Source of the DNA: an uncultured delta proteobacterium
GTDB taxonomy: Bacteria > Desulfobacterota > Desulfovibrionia > Desulfovibrionales > Desulfovibrionaceae
Length of the DNA stretch: 64,000 nucleotides
NCBI GenBank assembly: GCA_903835685.1
Contig: CAILNX010000029.1
Span: 1-64,000 of the forward strand
Direction of reading: 5' to 3'
The notes beneath the pieces were generated by a model. That model was not told the origin of the DNA and searched no databases. It was given only the letters and a program-made list of their open reading frames with translations. A program made the translations under genes and the position numbers. Positions within the stretch are counted from its first letter, which is position 1. The number at the start of each line of letters is the position of its first letter. Shown here piece by piece: positions 32,787-41,387 of the stretch.

Positions 32787-34913
32787 ATGCCCGGCATCAC
32801 CTCGGTTCTGGACATCGGCCGCCTGGCCCTTTCGGCCTCGCAGGTCGCCATTCAGGTGACTGGAGACAACATCTCCAATGTCAACACCGAGGGGTACGCC
32901 CGCCGCGAACTGCAACTGGCGGAGAATTTCAGCATCGACGCCCCGGCCGGGCAGCTCGGGACCGGCGTGGTGGCCACCCAGGTCCTGCGGCATTTTGACC
33001 AGTGGATCGAGAACGCCTACAACGACAAGGCCACCATGCAGTCCCGCTGGGACACGGTCTACTCGAACCTCCAGAACGTCGAATCCATGTTCAACGAATC
33101 CGCCGGTTTCGGGGTCAGCTCCTCCCTGTCCACCTTTCTTTCCGACTGGCAGACCCTGGCCGGGAATCCCTCGGACTTAGCCACCCGCTCCTCTCTTGTG
33201 GGCGACGCCAAGACCATGGTCAGCGTCCTGCACCAGGCCGACAACGATCTGGCCAGCGCCCAGGCCCAGGTGGACACCAACGTGACCCAGGATGTCCAGA
33301 CCGTAAACACCCTGTTGGGCAACATCACCGATCTGAACAAGCAGATCAACGCCCAGGAGATTCCCGGAAAGAACAACGCCAACGAACTGCGCGACGAACG
33401 CGCCACCAAGGTCCGGGAGCTCGGCACCTACATAGACTTGAAGTACATCGACAACGGGGGCGGCAATGTCACCATCCTGACCCAGGCCGGTCAGACCCTG
33501 GTGGATGGCATCGTGCATTACGACATTTCCTATGACGCCCCCCAGGCCACCTCCAGCCCGACCGTGAACTCCCCCTTTGACGGGCAGGTCTATTTCGAGG
33601 GCGAAGACTCCTCGGAGTACACCCTGAAGGTGGTGTCCAACGCAGGCGGTGGCGTGTCCAGCGGGGCCGGGGCGGCTCAGTTCCAGGTCTCCCTGGACGG
33701 CGGCCTGACCTGGCTCAAGGACAACAACGGGAACGTGAAGACTTTCGCGGCCCGGCCCGAGGACGGGAAGGTCACGGTGGGCAACCTGAAGATCTGGTTC
33801 GGCTCGGCCTCCGACCCGGCCACCCCGCCCGCCACGGCCTTTGGTGTCGGGGACACCTTCACCATCGTGCCCAAGCGGGGGCTGTACTGGAACCAGAACA
33901 CCTCCACCAAGGAGAACCTCACCCCCCAGTCCTCCGTCAGCGGCGCGGACAACTCCCGGCGGCTCACGGGCGGCAAACTGGCCGGTGAACTCAGCTTTCG
34001 CGACGAGATGGTGGGCAAGTACCGGACCCAGCTGAACGCCCTGGCCAAGTCCGTGGCCTGGGAAGTGAACCGGCAGCACAGCCAGGGCGCGGGACTCCAG
34101 TCCTATTCCCTGCTGGAGGCCTCCAATGCGGTGGACGGCAGCGGTCTGGCCCTGGGCAGCGACGCCTCGGGTCTGGCCTACAGCTCGCTTTTGACCTCGG
34201 GCAGCGCCACCATGTACATCTACGACTCCTACACCGGGCAGATCGTCTCGGGCGCGGCCCTGGATTTTTCCAGCGCCCCGGGCCAGCAGAATTTCGACCC
34301 GTCCAAACACAGCTTGAACGACGTGCGCGACGCCTTCAACCGGACGTTTGCGGGCTCTCTCACGGCCACCATCGTGAACAACAAGCTCCAACTCCAGGCT
34401 GCGGACGGCAAAACCTTCCAGTTCGGGACGGACTCCACCGGGCTCATGGCCGGACTCGGTCTGAACACCTTTTTCCAGGGAAGCTCGGCCTCCACCCTGG
34501 ACCTGGCCGATCCGGTGCGCTCCAGCACGGACCACATCTGCGCCGGGCACGTGAACGGCGGGGACGAGGTCAACGTGGGGGACAACACCACGGCCACGGC
34601 CATCGCCTCGCTCCAGGACACCAAGGTGCGCATCAGCTCCACCTTCGGCGGGACCACCGACCAGACCCTGCTGACCTATTACGACACCCTGGTCAGCCGC
34701 ATCGGCGCGGACACCCAGAGCTCCTCTTTCAACGCCAAGTACCAGAAAGCCCTGGCCGATGATCTGAACAACCGCCAGCAGGCCGTATCCGGGGTCAACC
34801 TGGACGAGGAAATGGCCAACCTCATCAAGTACCAACATTCCTACACGGCAGCGGCCAAGCTCATCACCACCGCGGATCAGATGCTGCAAACCGTGCTGGG
34901 CATGAAGACGTAA
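32787..34913 (+). CDS. flgK: flagellar hook-associated protein 1 (FlgK)
   Basis: A 708-residue hook-filament junction protein. The N-terminal LALSASQVAIQVTGDNISNVNTEGYARRE and the C-terminal VNLDEEMANLIKYQHSYTAA with LITTADQMLQTVLGM are the conserved D0 ends. The long central insert (about 220-560) contains most of the extra length and is variable in this family. It follows flgN immediately. Confidence 0.95.
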   Translation: MPGITSVLDIGRLALSASQVAIQVTGDNISNVNTEGYARRELQLAENFSIDAPAGQLGTGVVATQVLRHFDQWIENAYNDKATMQSRWDTVYSNLQNVESMFNESAGFGVSSSLSTFLSDWQTLAGNPSDLATRSSLVGDAKTMVSVLHQADNDLASAQAQVDTNVTQDVQTVNTLLGNITDLNKQINAQEIPGKNNANELRDERATKVRELGTYIDLKYIDNGGGNVTILTQAGQTLVDGIVHYDISYDAPQATSSPTVNSPFDGQVYFEGEDSSEYTLKVVSNAGGGVSSGAGAAQFQVSLDGGLTWLKDNNGNVKTFAARPEDGKVTVGNLKIWFGSASDPATPPATAFGVGDTFTIVPKRGLYWNQNTSTKENLTPQSSVSGADNSRRLTGGKLAGELSFRDEMVGKYRTQLNALAKSVAWEVNRQHSQGAGLQSYSLLEASNAVDGSGLALGSDASGLAYSSLLTSGSATMYIYDSYTGQIVSGAALDFSSAPGQQNFDPSKHSLNDVRDAFNRTFAGSLTATIVNNKLQLQAADGKTFQFGTDSTGLMAGLGLNTFFQGSSASTLDLADPVRSSTDHICAGHVNGGDEVNVGDNTTATAIASLQDTKVRISSTFGGTTDQTLLTYYDTLVSRIGADTQSSSFNAKYQKALADDLNNRQQAVSGVNLDEEMANLIKYQHSYTAAAKLITTADQMLQTVLGMKT

Positions 34914-34927
34914 GGGGGCGACCCACA

Positions 34928-36535
34928 ATGGCCATCCGCATCAGCAACAACATGCTCTACAAGGGCTTTGTGGACAGCATGAACACGTCCTTGAGCGATC
35001 TCATGGACTTGAACATCCAGTCCCAGACCCAGAAGAAGATCAACAAGCCCTCGGACGATCCCGTGGGCACGGAGAGGGTCTTAAATACCAGGGACACCCT
35101 GCGGGCCATCGACCAGTACGGGAGCAACATCAGCACGGCCACGGGCTGGCTGGGCCTTTCGGACAGCACCCTGGGTCAGTTGTCCACCATCCTGACCCAG
35201 GCCCGGGGCTTGGCCGAGCAGGCCGCCACGGGCACGGTCTCGGCGGACAACCGGGAGCAGATCAGCTACCAGGTGCGCCAGCTTTTCGAACAGACCGTGG
35301 GTCTGGCCAATACCCGCTACCAGGGCCAGTCCATCTATGGCGGGCACAAGACCGACCAGCCGGCCTTTGCGGAGCGGCTGTGGATGACCTCCAACGACCC
35401 GAACATGAGCTCCCGGGCCTTCACCATCGACGGCAGCGCCAATAAAACGGTCCTGGTTCAGTTTCCAGGGACCTCCGGGAGCAGCGAAACCCTCGCGGCC
35501 GGGTCCACTTTCCGCTACTCCACGGACGGCGGGGACACCTTCAAGACCTCCACCATGACCCAGAACGGATCCAAGCTGGTGCTGCTCATGGACGGGGTGC
35601 AGATGACCCTGGACAACAGTTCGCCGCTGACCGTGCGCCAGACGGACACGGCCAATCCCAACGACTCCACCGGCTCCTGGATGTGGATTCGTCCCACGGC
35701 CCAGTACAAGGGCGACGACGAGGACGCCACGGACGTGGACCAGGTGGGCGCTGGTCCGGCCGGTCTGGCCGGCCGGGCTCAGGGCGCTTTCAATCGCAAT
35801 GTCATGGTCCGGGTGGACGCGGCCTCGACCATGGACAAGGAGATCGACTATTCCTTCAGCGTGGACGGCGGGATCAACTGGACCACGGGCAACAAGATCC
35901 AGCCCGACTCCACGGCGAGCAACGCGGTTCTGCCCATTCCCGGCGGGGTGCTGGTCCTGTCCAACACCAGCCCCACCAATTTCGGCCAGCTTTCACCCTT
36001 AAGCCAGTTCGTGGTCAAGCCGCGCCAGGCCAGCGTCAACCTGGCCGTGAGCTGGAGCGAGTCGGTCCAGATCAACGACATCGGCAAGGACGTGTTCGGC
36101 GGGGTGTACCAGAGTCCCGGGACCAGCTCGGCCGCTCCGGTCTTCGGCATGGGCACCATGATGCTGGGGTCCAACGCGGCTCTGGCCAGCAACGCCGCCT
36201 CGTCCAAGAACCTTTTCGAGACCCTGGGCAATCTGGTGGGCTTTCTGGAGACCAACAACCAGCAGGGCATCCAGGTGGCCCTGGCCAGCCTCAAGGCGGC
36301 CCAGGCGCATATCATGAACCGGGCGGCCAGCGTGGGCGGCCGGGAAAACCGCCTGACCGTGGCCAAGAACATGATGGACCAGTTGAAGGACACGGAGAAC
36401 GCCTCTTTGTCCAACATCGAGGATGCGGATCTGGCCGACCTGATGACCAGGATATCCCAGAAGCAGGTGGTCTACGAAACCGTGCTCAAGTCCTCGTCCA
36501 TGATCATGAAGTTGAGCCTGATGAACTATCTGTAA
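34928..36535 (+). CDS. flgL: flagellar hook-associated protein 3 (FlgL)
   Basis: A 535-residue protein with flagellin-like ends: MAIRISNNMLYKGF and NKPSDDPVGTERVL near the start; VGGRENRLTVAKN and SSSMIMKLSLMNYL at the end. It is much longer than E. coli FlgL (317), due to a central insertion (about 150-400), as seen in Desulfovibrio-type FlgL. It joins FlgK to the filament. It is 14 bases after flgK. Confidence 0.92.
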   Translation: MAIRISNNMLYKGFVDSMNTSLSDLMDLNIQSQTQKKINKPSDDPVGTERVLNTRDTLRAIDQYGSNISTATGWLGLSDSTLGQLSTILTQARGLAEQAATGTVSADNREQISYQVRQLFEQTVGLANTRYQGQSIYGGHKTDQPAFAERLWMTSNDPNMSSRAFTIDGSANKTVLVQFPGTSGSSETLAAGSTFRYSTDGGDTFKTSTMTQNGSKLVLLMDGVQMTLDNSSPLTVRQTDTANPNDSTGSWMWIRPTAQYKGDDEDATDVDQVGAGPAGLAGRAQGAFNRNVMVRVDAASTMDKEIDYSFSVDGGINWTTGNKIQPDSTASNAVLPIPGGVLVLSNTSPTNFGQLSPLSQFVVKPRQASVNLAVSWSESVQINDIGKDVFGGVYQSPGTSSAAPVFGMGTMMLGSNAALASNAASSKNLFETLGNLVGFLETNNQQGIQVALASLKAAQAHIMNRAASVGGRENRLTVAKNMMDQLKDTENASLSNIEDADLADLMTRISQKQVVYETVLKSSSMIMKLSLMNYL

Positions 36536-36629
36536 ACGAAAATAGGGGTGGCGTTTCTCCGGCGGTTGGGCTAGTCAGAGGCATGCCGCTCGCCCACATC
36601 ACTTTCAACCGGAAGACCAACGGACGCAC

Positions 36630-36872
36630 ATGCTGATTCTTACCCGCAGGCCGGGGGAAAGCCTGTATCTGGGCGACTCCGTCAAGATCAAGATCCTGAG
36701 CGTTCAGGGCAAGCAGATCAAGCTTGGCCTGGAGGTGCCGTCGGACATGACGGTGTACCGGGAAGAGGTGTATCTGAAGATCCAGGAACAAAACAGGCTG
36801 GCGGCTGAGTCCAGCAAACAAGACCTGCTTGCCGCGGCGGACCTATGGAACAAGATCGAACCCAAGTCATAA
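36630..36872 (+). CDS. csrA: carbon storage regulator CsrA
   Basis: An 80-residue RNA-binding protein with [20 protein letters not shown] at the start and [14 protein letters not shown], the RNA-binding strand and following helix. The C-terminal 20 residues are longer than in E. coli. CsrA represses translation of target mRNAs, often flagellin in bacteria that also have FliW. It overlaps fliW by 28 bases. Confidence 0.97.
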   Translation: MLILTRRPGESLYLGDSVKIKILSVQGKQIKLGLEVPSDMTVYREEVYLKIQEQNRLAAESSKQDLLAAADLWNKIEPKS

Positions 36873-37306
36873 ACACCCGTCTGGGTCAGCGGGAAGTGGA
36901 GCCGGACAAGATCATCCGCTTCCCGCGCGGGATCATCGGCTTTGACGAGGAACGGGAATTCACCCTCCTTCAGATCAAGGAGGAGTCGCCCTTTCTCATC
37001 CTGCAAAGCATGACCAACCCGAACCTGGGGCTTCTGGTGGCCGACCCCTTCTCCTTCATGGAGACCTACGAGGTCCGCCTGGGCACGGCCGAGAAGAGCA
37101 TCCTGGGCATCGAGGACCCCAGCCAGGTGGCCCTGCTGGTTACCGTGACCATTCCGGCCGGTGAGCCGGAAAAGACCACCTTGAACCTCATGGGACCCAT
37201 CGTGGTCAACACCGCCGCCAAGGTTGGGCTCCAGGTCCCCCAGGTGGACACGGAATACCCGGCCCGCTTTCAGCCCTACGCCCAGGGATCGCCCTCCGGC
37301 GCCTAA
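36845..37306 (+). CDS. fliW: flagellar assembly factor FliW
   Basis: A 153-residue protein with [20 protein letters not shown] and [15 protein letters not shown], both FliW signatures. FliW binds CsrA and also flagellin, releasing translation when flagellin is exported. The overlap of 28 bases with csrA argues for balanced synthesis of the pair. A bidirectional terminator follows. Confidence 0.96.
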   Translation: MEQDRTQVINTRLGQREVEPDKIIRFPRGIIGFDEEREFTLLQIKEESPFLILQSMTNPNLGLLVADPFSFMETYEVRLGTAEKSILGIEDPSQVALLVTVTIPAGEPEKTTLNLMGPIVVNTAAKVGLQVPQVDTEYPARFQPYAQGSPSGA

Positions 37307-37373
37307 ATCCTCAAGACGAAAATACGCCGCCCCCGGGAAGTCTCCGGGCGCGGCGCAATAGAAAAAACACCAT

Positions 37374-37414
37374 CCCTGTCCCGGGAAAGTCCCGGGGCAG
37401 GGCGGTCTTTTTTT
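37374..37414. terminator. bidirectional terminator between fliW and flgM
   Basis: CCCTGTCCCGGG pairs with CCCGGGGCAGGG around a 5-base loop; TTTTTTT follows on the plus strand and TTTTTT lies a few bases beyond on the minus strand. An additional imperfect GC hairpin lies at 37325-37355. Confidence 0.8.
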
Positions 37415-37432
37415 AACGTTCCGGCGACAACT

Positions 37433-37735
37433 CTAGAGCAACAGGTCCATGTCGTCCCGGACAAGGTTCTGGGCCGTCTTGTGGTTGTCCGGAACATAGG
37501 TTCCGGCCTGGACCTTGGCCCGAAGTTCCTCGACCTTGTCCGTGCGCACGTCCGGCGCGCTCGTGGCCGTGGCCAGGGCCGCAGCCCTGAGCTTGGCCTC
37601 CTCGGACACGCTGACCTTGTCCGAGGCCGAACTGCTGGACCGGCTGGTCACGGCAGGCGGTCGCTCCCGTTCCATCCGATCGATCTTCTTCTGGGTATAG
37701 GGATTGAGCTCCCCCACCAGATTCTTGATTTCCAT
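37433..37735 (-). CDS. flgM: anti-sigma-28 factor FlgM
   Basis: A 100-residue protein with the FlgM pattern: basic N-terminus (LNPYTQKKIDRME), SDKVSVSEEAKLRAAAL, and the sigma-binding C-terminal part (TDKVEELRAKVQAGTYVPDNHKTAQNLV). It holds FliA until hook completion and is then exported. It follows the 138-residue gene by 17 bases and shares its sigma-28-type promoter. Confidence 0.9.
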   Translation of the reverse strand: MEIKNLVGELNPYTQKKIDRMERERPPAVTSRSSSSASDKVSVSEEAKLRAAALATATSAPDVRTDKVEELRAKVQAGTYVPDNHKTAQNLVRDDMDLLL

Positions 37736-37752
37736 GCCGTCCCCTCCCCTGG

Positions 37753-38169
37753 TTACAACATGGTTTGGTCAACCCTGGCTATGGTTAGGTCCCACAGTCT
37801 GGACATAACCTCGCCCCGTTCATCCGGGGAAAGTTCCTGGGGACCGCCTTCGGTTTCCCGCAGAATCTTGAGATCCTGTCCGTCCAGTGGGTATTCGAAC
37901 ATGAAACCCTCACCGAAATCAAGCTCCAACTGCCGTTGGATATCGAGGACCACGGGATTTCTCGTCCCGGCCACGATCAGGTTCTCCACGATTTCCCGGG
38001 CCACTCGCTCGACGAGTTCCCGGCGCTTGGCTTCCCTCGAAATGGTGACCACATCCTGGGCTTCGGTCAGGCGCAGAGCGCGACGGAAGCGGGCCAGACG
38101 TTTGGCGCTTGTCAGCTGCCTCCCGTAAGTGTTCAACATTGTTTGCATTTTAAACGAGGGAACGGCCAC
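37753..38169 (-). CDS. conserved protein linked to flgM, function unknown
   Basis: A 138-residue, mainly helical protein. The GTG start was chosen because AAGGAG is seven bases upstream; an earlier GTG lies inside that signal. It includes LTEAQDVVTISREAKRRELVERVAREIVENL, a pattern like the SEEAK region of FlgM, followed by a mixed domain with VVLDIQRQLELDFGEGFMFEY. I recall a gene of this type beside flgM in other Desulfovibrio, but know of no assigned role. It has a sigma-28-type promoter, so it is expected to be a late flagellar gene. Confidence 0.7.
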   Translation of the reverse strand: MAVPSFKMQTMLNTYGRQLTSAKRLARFRRALRLTEAQDVVTISREAKRRELVERVAREIVENLIVAGTRNPVVLDIQRQLELDFGEGFMFEYPLDGQDLKILRETEGGPQELSPDERGEVMSRLWDLTIARVDQTML

Positions 38170-38192
38170 GTGAATACTCCTTTTCACAGCTC

Positions 38193-38220
38193 CTATCGGC
38201 CAATCCCAGGAAGAACTTTA
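38193..38220 (-). promoter_or_regulatory. sigma-28 (FliA)-type promoter for the flgM operon
   Basis: Reading leftward, TAAAGTTC and GCCGATAG match the consensus TAAAGTTT / GCCGATAA at 7 of 8 bases each, with a 12-base spacer instead of the usual 11. It lies 24 bases upstream of the GTG start. Confidence 0.7.
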
Positions 38221-38274
38221 GGGCCGACCCTGGAAAAAGTCTGGAAAGCTCCTGGGGGGGATCAGGGCCGGGGC

Positions 38275-41200
38275 CTATTCCCCGGCGGGCCGGGGTTCGT
38301 CTTCCTGAGCCCGGCCGCCGCCCAGCCAGGTTTGCAGGGCGTCCATGTAGGAATAGAACACCGGAGTGAGAAAGAGCGTGACCATTTGGGAGAGCACCAG
38401 GCCGCCCACCACCACCAGGCCCAGGGGGCGTCTGGCTGCGGAGTCGGCCCCGTAGCCCAGGGCGATGGGCAGGGCGCCCATGATGGCTGCCAAGGTGGTC
38501 ATGATGATGGGCCGAAAGCGCACCACCGACCCCTCGAAGGCCGCCTCCACCGGGTCCTTGCCGTGCTTGGCCTCGGCCACCAGGGCGAAGTCCACCACCA
38601 TGATGGCGTTCTTCTTCACGATGCCGATGAGCATGATGATCCCGACCATGCCGTAGAGGTTCAGCTCCAGGCCGAAGATCCACAGGGTGAGCAGCCCGCC
38701 CAGGGCCGCCGAGGGCAGACCCGAGAGGATGGTCAGGGGGTGGATGAAGCTTTCGTACAGGCAGCCCAGGATGATGTAGATGACCACGATGGCCAGGAGC
38801 AGGAGGAAGTACACGCTGCCCATGGACTTCTGGAACTCCCCGGCCGTGCCCTCGAACATGGTGGTGACTTTCTCGTTCAGGTATTTCTTGGAGAGCTCCT
38901 GGGCGATCTGGGTCACCTCGCCGATGGACACGCCCGGGTTCGCGCCGAAAAAGATTGTCACGGACGGGAGTTGGCCGGTGTGGTTGATGGTCACCGGACC
39001 CAGCTCCTGCTTGACCTGGGCCACGGAGTCCAGGCGGACCAGGTCCCCGCCCGTGGTGCGGATGGACAGCTTGGAGAGGTCGGTGGGGTCCTGCATGAAC
39101 TCCGGGGCCACCTCCATGATGACCTTGTACAGGTCGTTCTGGGCGTAGATGCGCGAGGCCCGGCGCTCCCCGTAGGAGGAGAACAGGGCGTCCTCCACGG
39201 CGCTGGCCGAGACCCCCAGGCTGGCCCCCTTGTCCCGGTCGATGTTCACCGTGACCTGGGGGTTGGCCAGCATCAGGTCGCTGTTCACCCCGCGCAGGCG
39301 GGGGTCCTGGCGCATGCCCATCTCCAGGGCCTGGGCCTGGGCGTAGAGGGCCTCGGAGTTCGGGGAGCGCAGGGTGAAGGCGTAGTCTCCCTTGTTGTCC
39401 TTGCCCCCGATCTGGATCATGGGCGGGTTGACCAGGAAGCAGCGCAGGCCCGGGATCACGTTCACCCCGGGCAGGAGCTTCAAGGCCATCTGGTCAGCGG
39501 TGAGCTTGCGGTCGTGCTGGTTCTTGAGCAGGACCACGACCATGCCGTTGTTCTGCAGGGGAAAGCCGATAATCTGGAAATCCGACTGCACGTCCGGGTC
39601 CTGGTGCAGGATCTCGGACAGGGGTTTCTGGTGGGCCACCATGGAGTCGTAGGAAATGCCCTGTTTGGCCATGGAAAAACCCATGAGATAGTTCATGTCC
39701 GAGGTGGGCAAAAACCCCTTGGGCAGGATGACGAAGAAGTAGCCGGTGGCCGCCAGGAGAAAGAGGGAGAAGACCATGGTCGCGGGCCGGTGGTTCAGGA
39801 CAAAGCGCAGGGCCTTCTCGTATCCCTTGATGACCGTGTCGAAAAAGGGGTCGGACTCGGCCATCTTCTTGCCCCGGCCCAGGACCCGGCTGGAGAGCAT
39901 GGGGGTCAGGCTCAAGGACACCACCCCGGAGACCAGGATGGCGATGGTGATGGTCATGGCGAATTCGTTCAGCACCCGGCCGACGATCCCGGCCATGAAC
40001 AGGATGGGGATGAACACCACGGCCAGGGACAGGGTCATGGATATGATGGTGAACCCGATCTCCTTGGCCCCGTCCATGGCCGCGCGCATGGCGGATTTGC
40101 CCATCTCCATGTGCCGGACGATGTTCTCCAGCATGACCACGGCGTCGTCCACCACGAATCCCACGGACAGGGTGAGGGCCAGAAGCGAGAGGGTGTCCAG
40201 GGTGTAGCCCAGCTTGAGCATGACCGCGAAGGTGGCCACGATGGAGAAGGGGATGGCCACCGAGGCGATGAAGGTGGCCGCCGCGCTGCGCAGAAAGATG
40301 AAGACCACCAGGACCACCAGGCCCACGGCCAGGGCCAGGGTGAATTTCACGTCCTCCACGGCCTCCTTGATGGGCACGCTCATGTCGTAGACGATCTCCA
40401 GGCTGATGGAGGCCGGGAGCTGTTTGCGGATGCCGTCCAGCATGCGCTTGACCCCATCCACCACCTCGATGGTGTTGGACCCGGGCTGCCGCTTGACCGC
40501 CACCAGGATGTTCTTGTGCCCGTTGTACCAGGCGCTGAAGCGCTCGTTCTCCACCCCGTCCTCGACCACGCCCAGGTCTTCCAGGCGCACCGGGCGTCCC
40601 TCGCGGTAGGCCACCACGATGGGCCGGTATTCCTCGGCCACATAGACCTGGCCGTTGGCGTCCAGGGTCATGGACTCGAACCGGCCTTCCAGGGTGCCCA
40701 GGGGCAGGTTCACGTTGGCTGCGTCAATGGCCTTTTGCACCTCGTCGATGCCGATGCCCCGGGCCGAGAGCTTGTTGGGGTCCAGGCGCACGCGCACGGA
40801 ATATTTCTGTTCACCGTAGATCATCACCTGGGCCACGCCGGGCGCGGTGGAGATGGTCTGGGTGACAAAGGTCTTGGCGTAGTCGTTGACCGTGGACAGG
40901 GGCAGGGTGTCCGAGCGCAGGACCATGTACAGGATGGGCGTGTCCGAGGGGTTCACCTTCTGGAAGGTGGGCTGGGAGTCCATGTTCCCGGGCAGGTTGC
41001 CCGAGGCCCGGGTGATGGCCGACTGCACGTCCAGGGCCGCGCCGTCGATGTTGCGGTCCAGGCCAAATTGCAGGGTCACGGTGGTGGAGCCCAGGCTGTT
41101 CACCGAGTTCAAGGACTCCAGGCCCGCGATGGAGGAGAATTCCCGCTCCAGGGGCAGGGCCACGTTGGAGGCCATGGTCTTGGGGCTGCCGCCGGGCAGG

Positions 41201-41349
41201 CTGGCCGAGACCTGGATGGTGGGGAAGTCCACGGCGGGCAGGTAGCTGACCGGCATGCTGAAATAGGCCACGATGCCGAAAAACATGAGGCCCAGCATGA
41301 CCAGGGTGGTGAGCACCGGCCGCCTGATGAAGAACTCGGTCACGTTCAT
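38275..41349 (-). CDS. RND efflux transporter, inner-membrane pump (HAE1/MdtB-MdtC type)
   Basis: A 1024-residue pump with 12 expected membrane helices and two large periplasmic loops. It opens with MNVTEFFIRRPVLTTLVMLG. The proton-relay Asp pair is in LSVGFVVDDAVVMLENIVRH and the relay Lys in IGIVKKNAIMVVDFA. Periplasmic signatures PVSYLPAVDFPTIQV and LPGGSPKTMASNVA resemble MdtB/MdtC rather than AcrB. It exports drugs, bile-like amphiphiles or metals bound to chelators; the substrate is open. It follows the membrane fusion gene by 38 bases; no TolC-type gene is present nearby. Confidence 0.93.
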   Translation of the reverse strand: MNVTEFFIRRPVLTTLVMLGLMFFGIVAYFSMPVSYLPAVDFPTIQVSASLPGGSPKTMASNVALPLEREFSSIAGLESLNSVNSLGSTTVTLQFGLDRNIDGAALDVQSAITRASGNLPGNMDSQPTFQKVNPSDTPILYMVLRSDTLPLSTVNDYAKTFVTQTISTAPGVAQVMIYGEQKYSVRVRLDPNKLSARGIGIDEVQKAIDAANVNLPLGTLEGRFESMTLDANGQVYVAEEYRPIVVAYREGRPVRLEDLGVVEDGVENERFSAWYNGHKNILVAVKRQPGSNTIEVVDGVKRMLDGIRKQLPASISLEIVYDMSVPIKEAVEDVKFTLALAVGLVVLVVFIFLRSAAATFIASVAIPFSIVATFAVMLKLGYTLDTLSLLALTLSVGFVVDDAVVMLENIVRHMEMGKSAMRAAMDGAKEIGFTIISMTLSLAVVFIPILFMAGIVGRVLNEFAMTITIAILVSGVVSLSLTPMLSSRVLGRGKKMAESDPFFDTVIKGYEKALRFVLNHRPATMVFSLFLLAATGYFFVILPKGFLPTSDMNYLMGFSMAKQGISYDSMVAHQKPLSEILHQDPDVQSDFQIIGFPLQNNGMVVVLLKNQHDRKLTADQMALKLLPGVNVIPGLRCFLVNPPMIQIGGKDNKGDYAFTLRSPNSEALYAQAQALEMGMRQDPRLRGVNSDLMLANPQVTVNIDRDKGASLGVSASAVEDALFSSYGERRASRIYAQNDLYKVIMEVAPEFMQDPTDLSKLSIRTTGGDLVRLDSVAQVKQELGPVTINHTGQLPSVTIFFGANPGVSIGEVTQIAQELSKKYLNEKVTTMFEGTAGEFQKSMGSVYFLLLLAIVVIYIILGCLYESFIHPLTILSGLPSAALGGLLTLWIFGLELNLYGMVGIIMLIGIVKKNAIMVVDFALVAEAKHGKDPVEAAFEGSVVRFRPIIMTTLAAIMGALPIALGYGADSAARRPLGLVVVGGLVLSQMVTLFLTPVFYSYMDALQTWLGGGRAQEDEPRPAGE

Positions 41350-41387
41350 GTCCTGATCCTTGTATCCTTAAAAGGGGCGCGGAGGGA

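Noticed and set aside
36551-36566. Second sigma-54 promoter before csrA (TGGCGTTTCTCCGGCG)
   Set aside because: GG and GC have the right spacing, but the other consensus positions do not match; chance is likely in GC-rich DNA.
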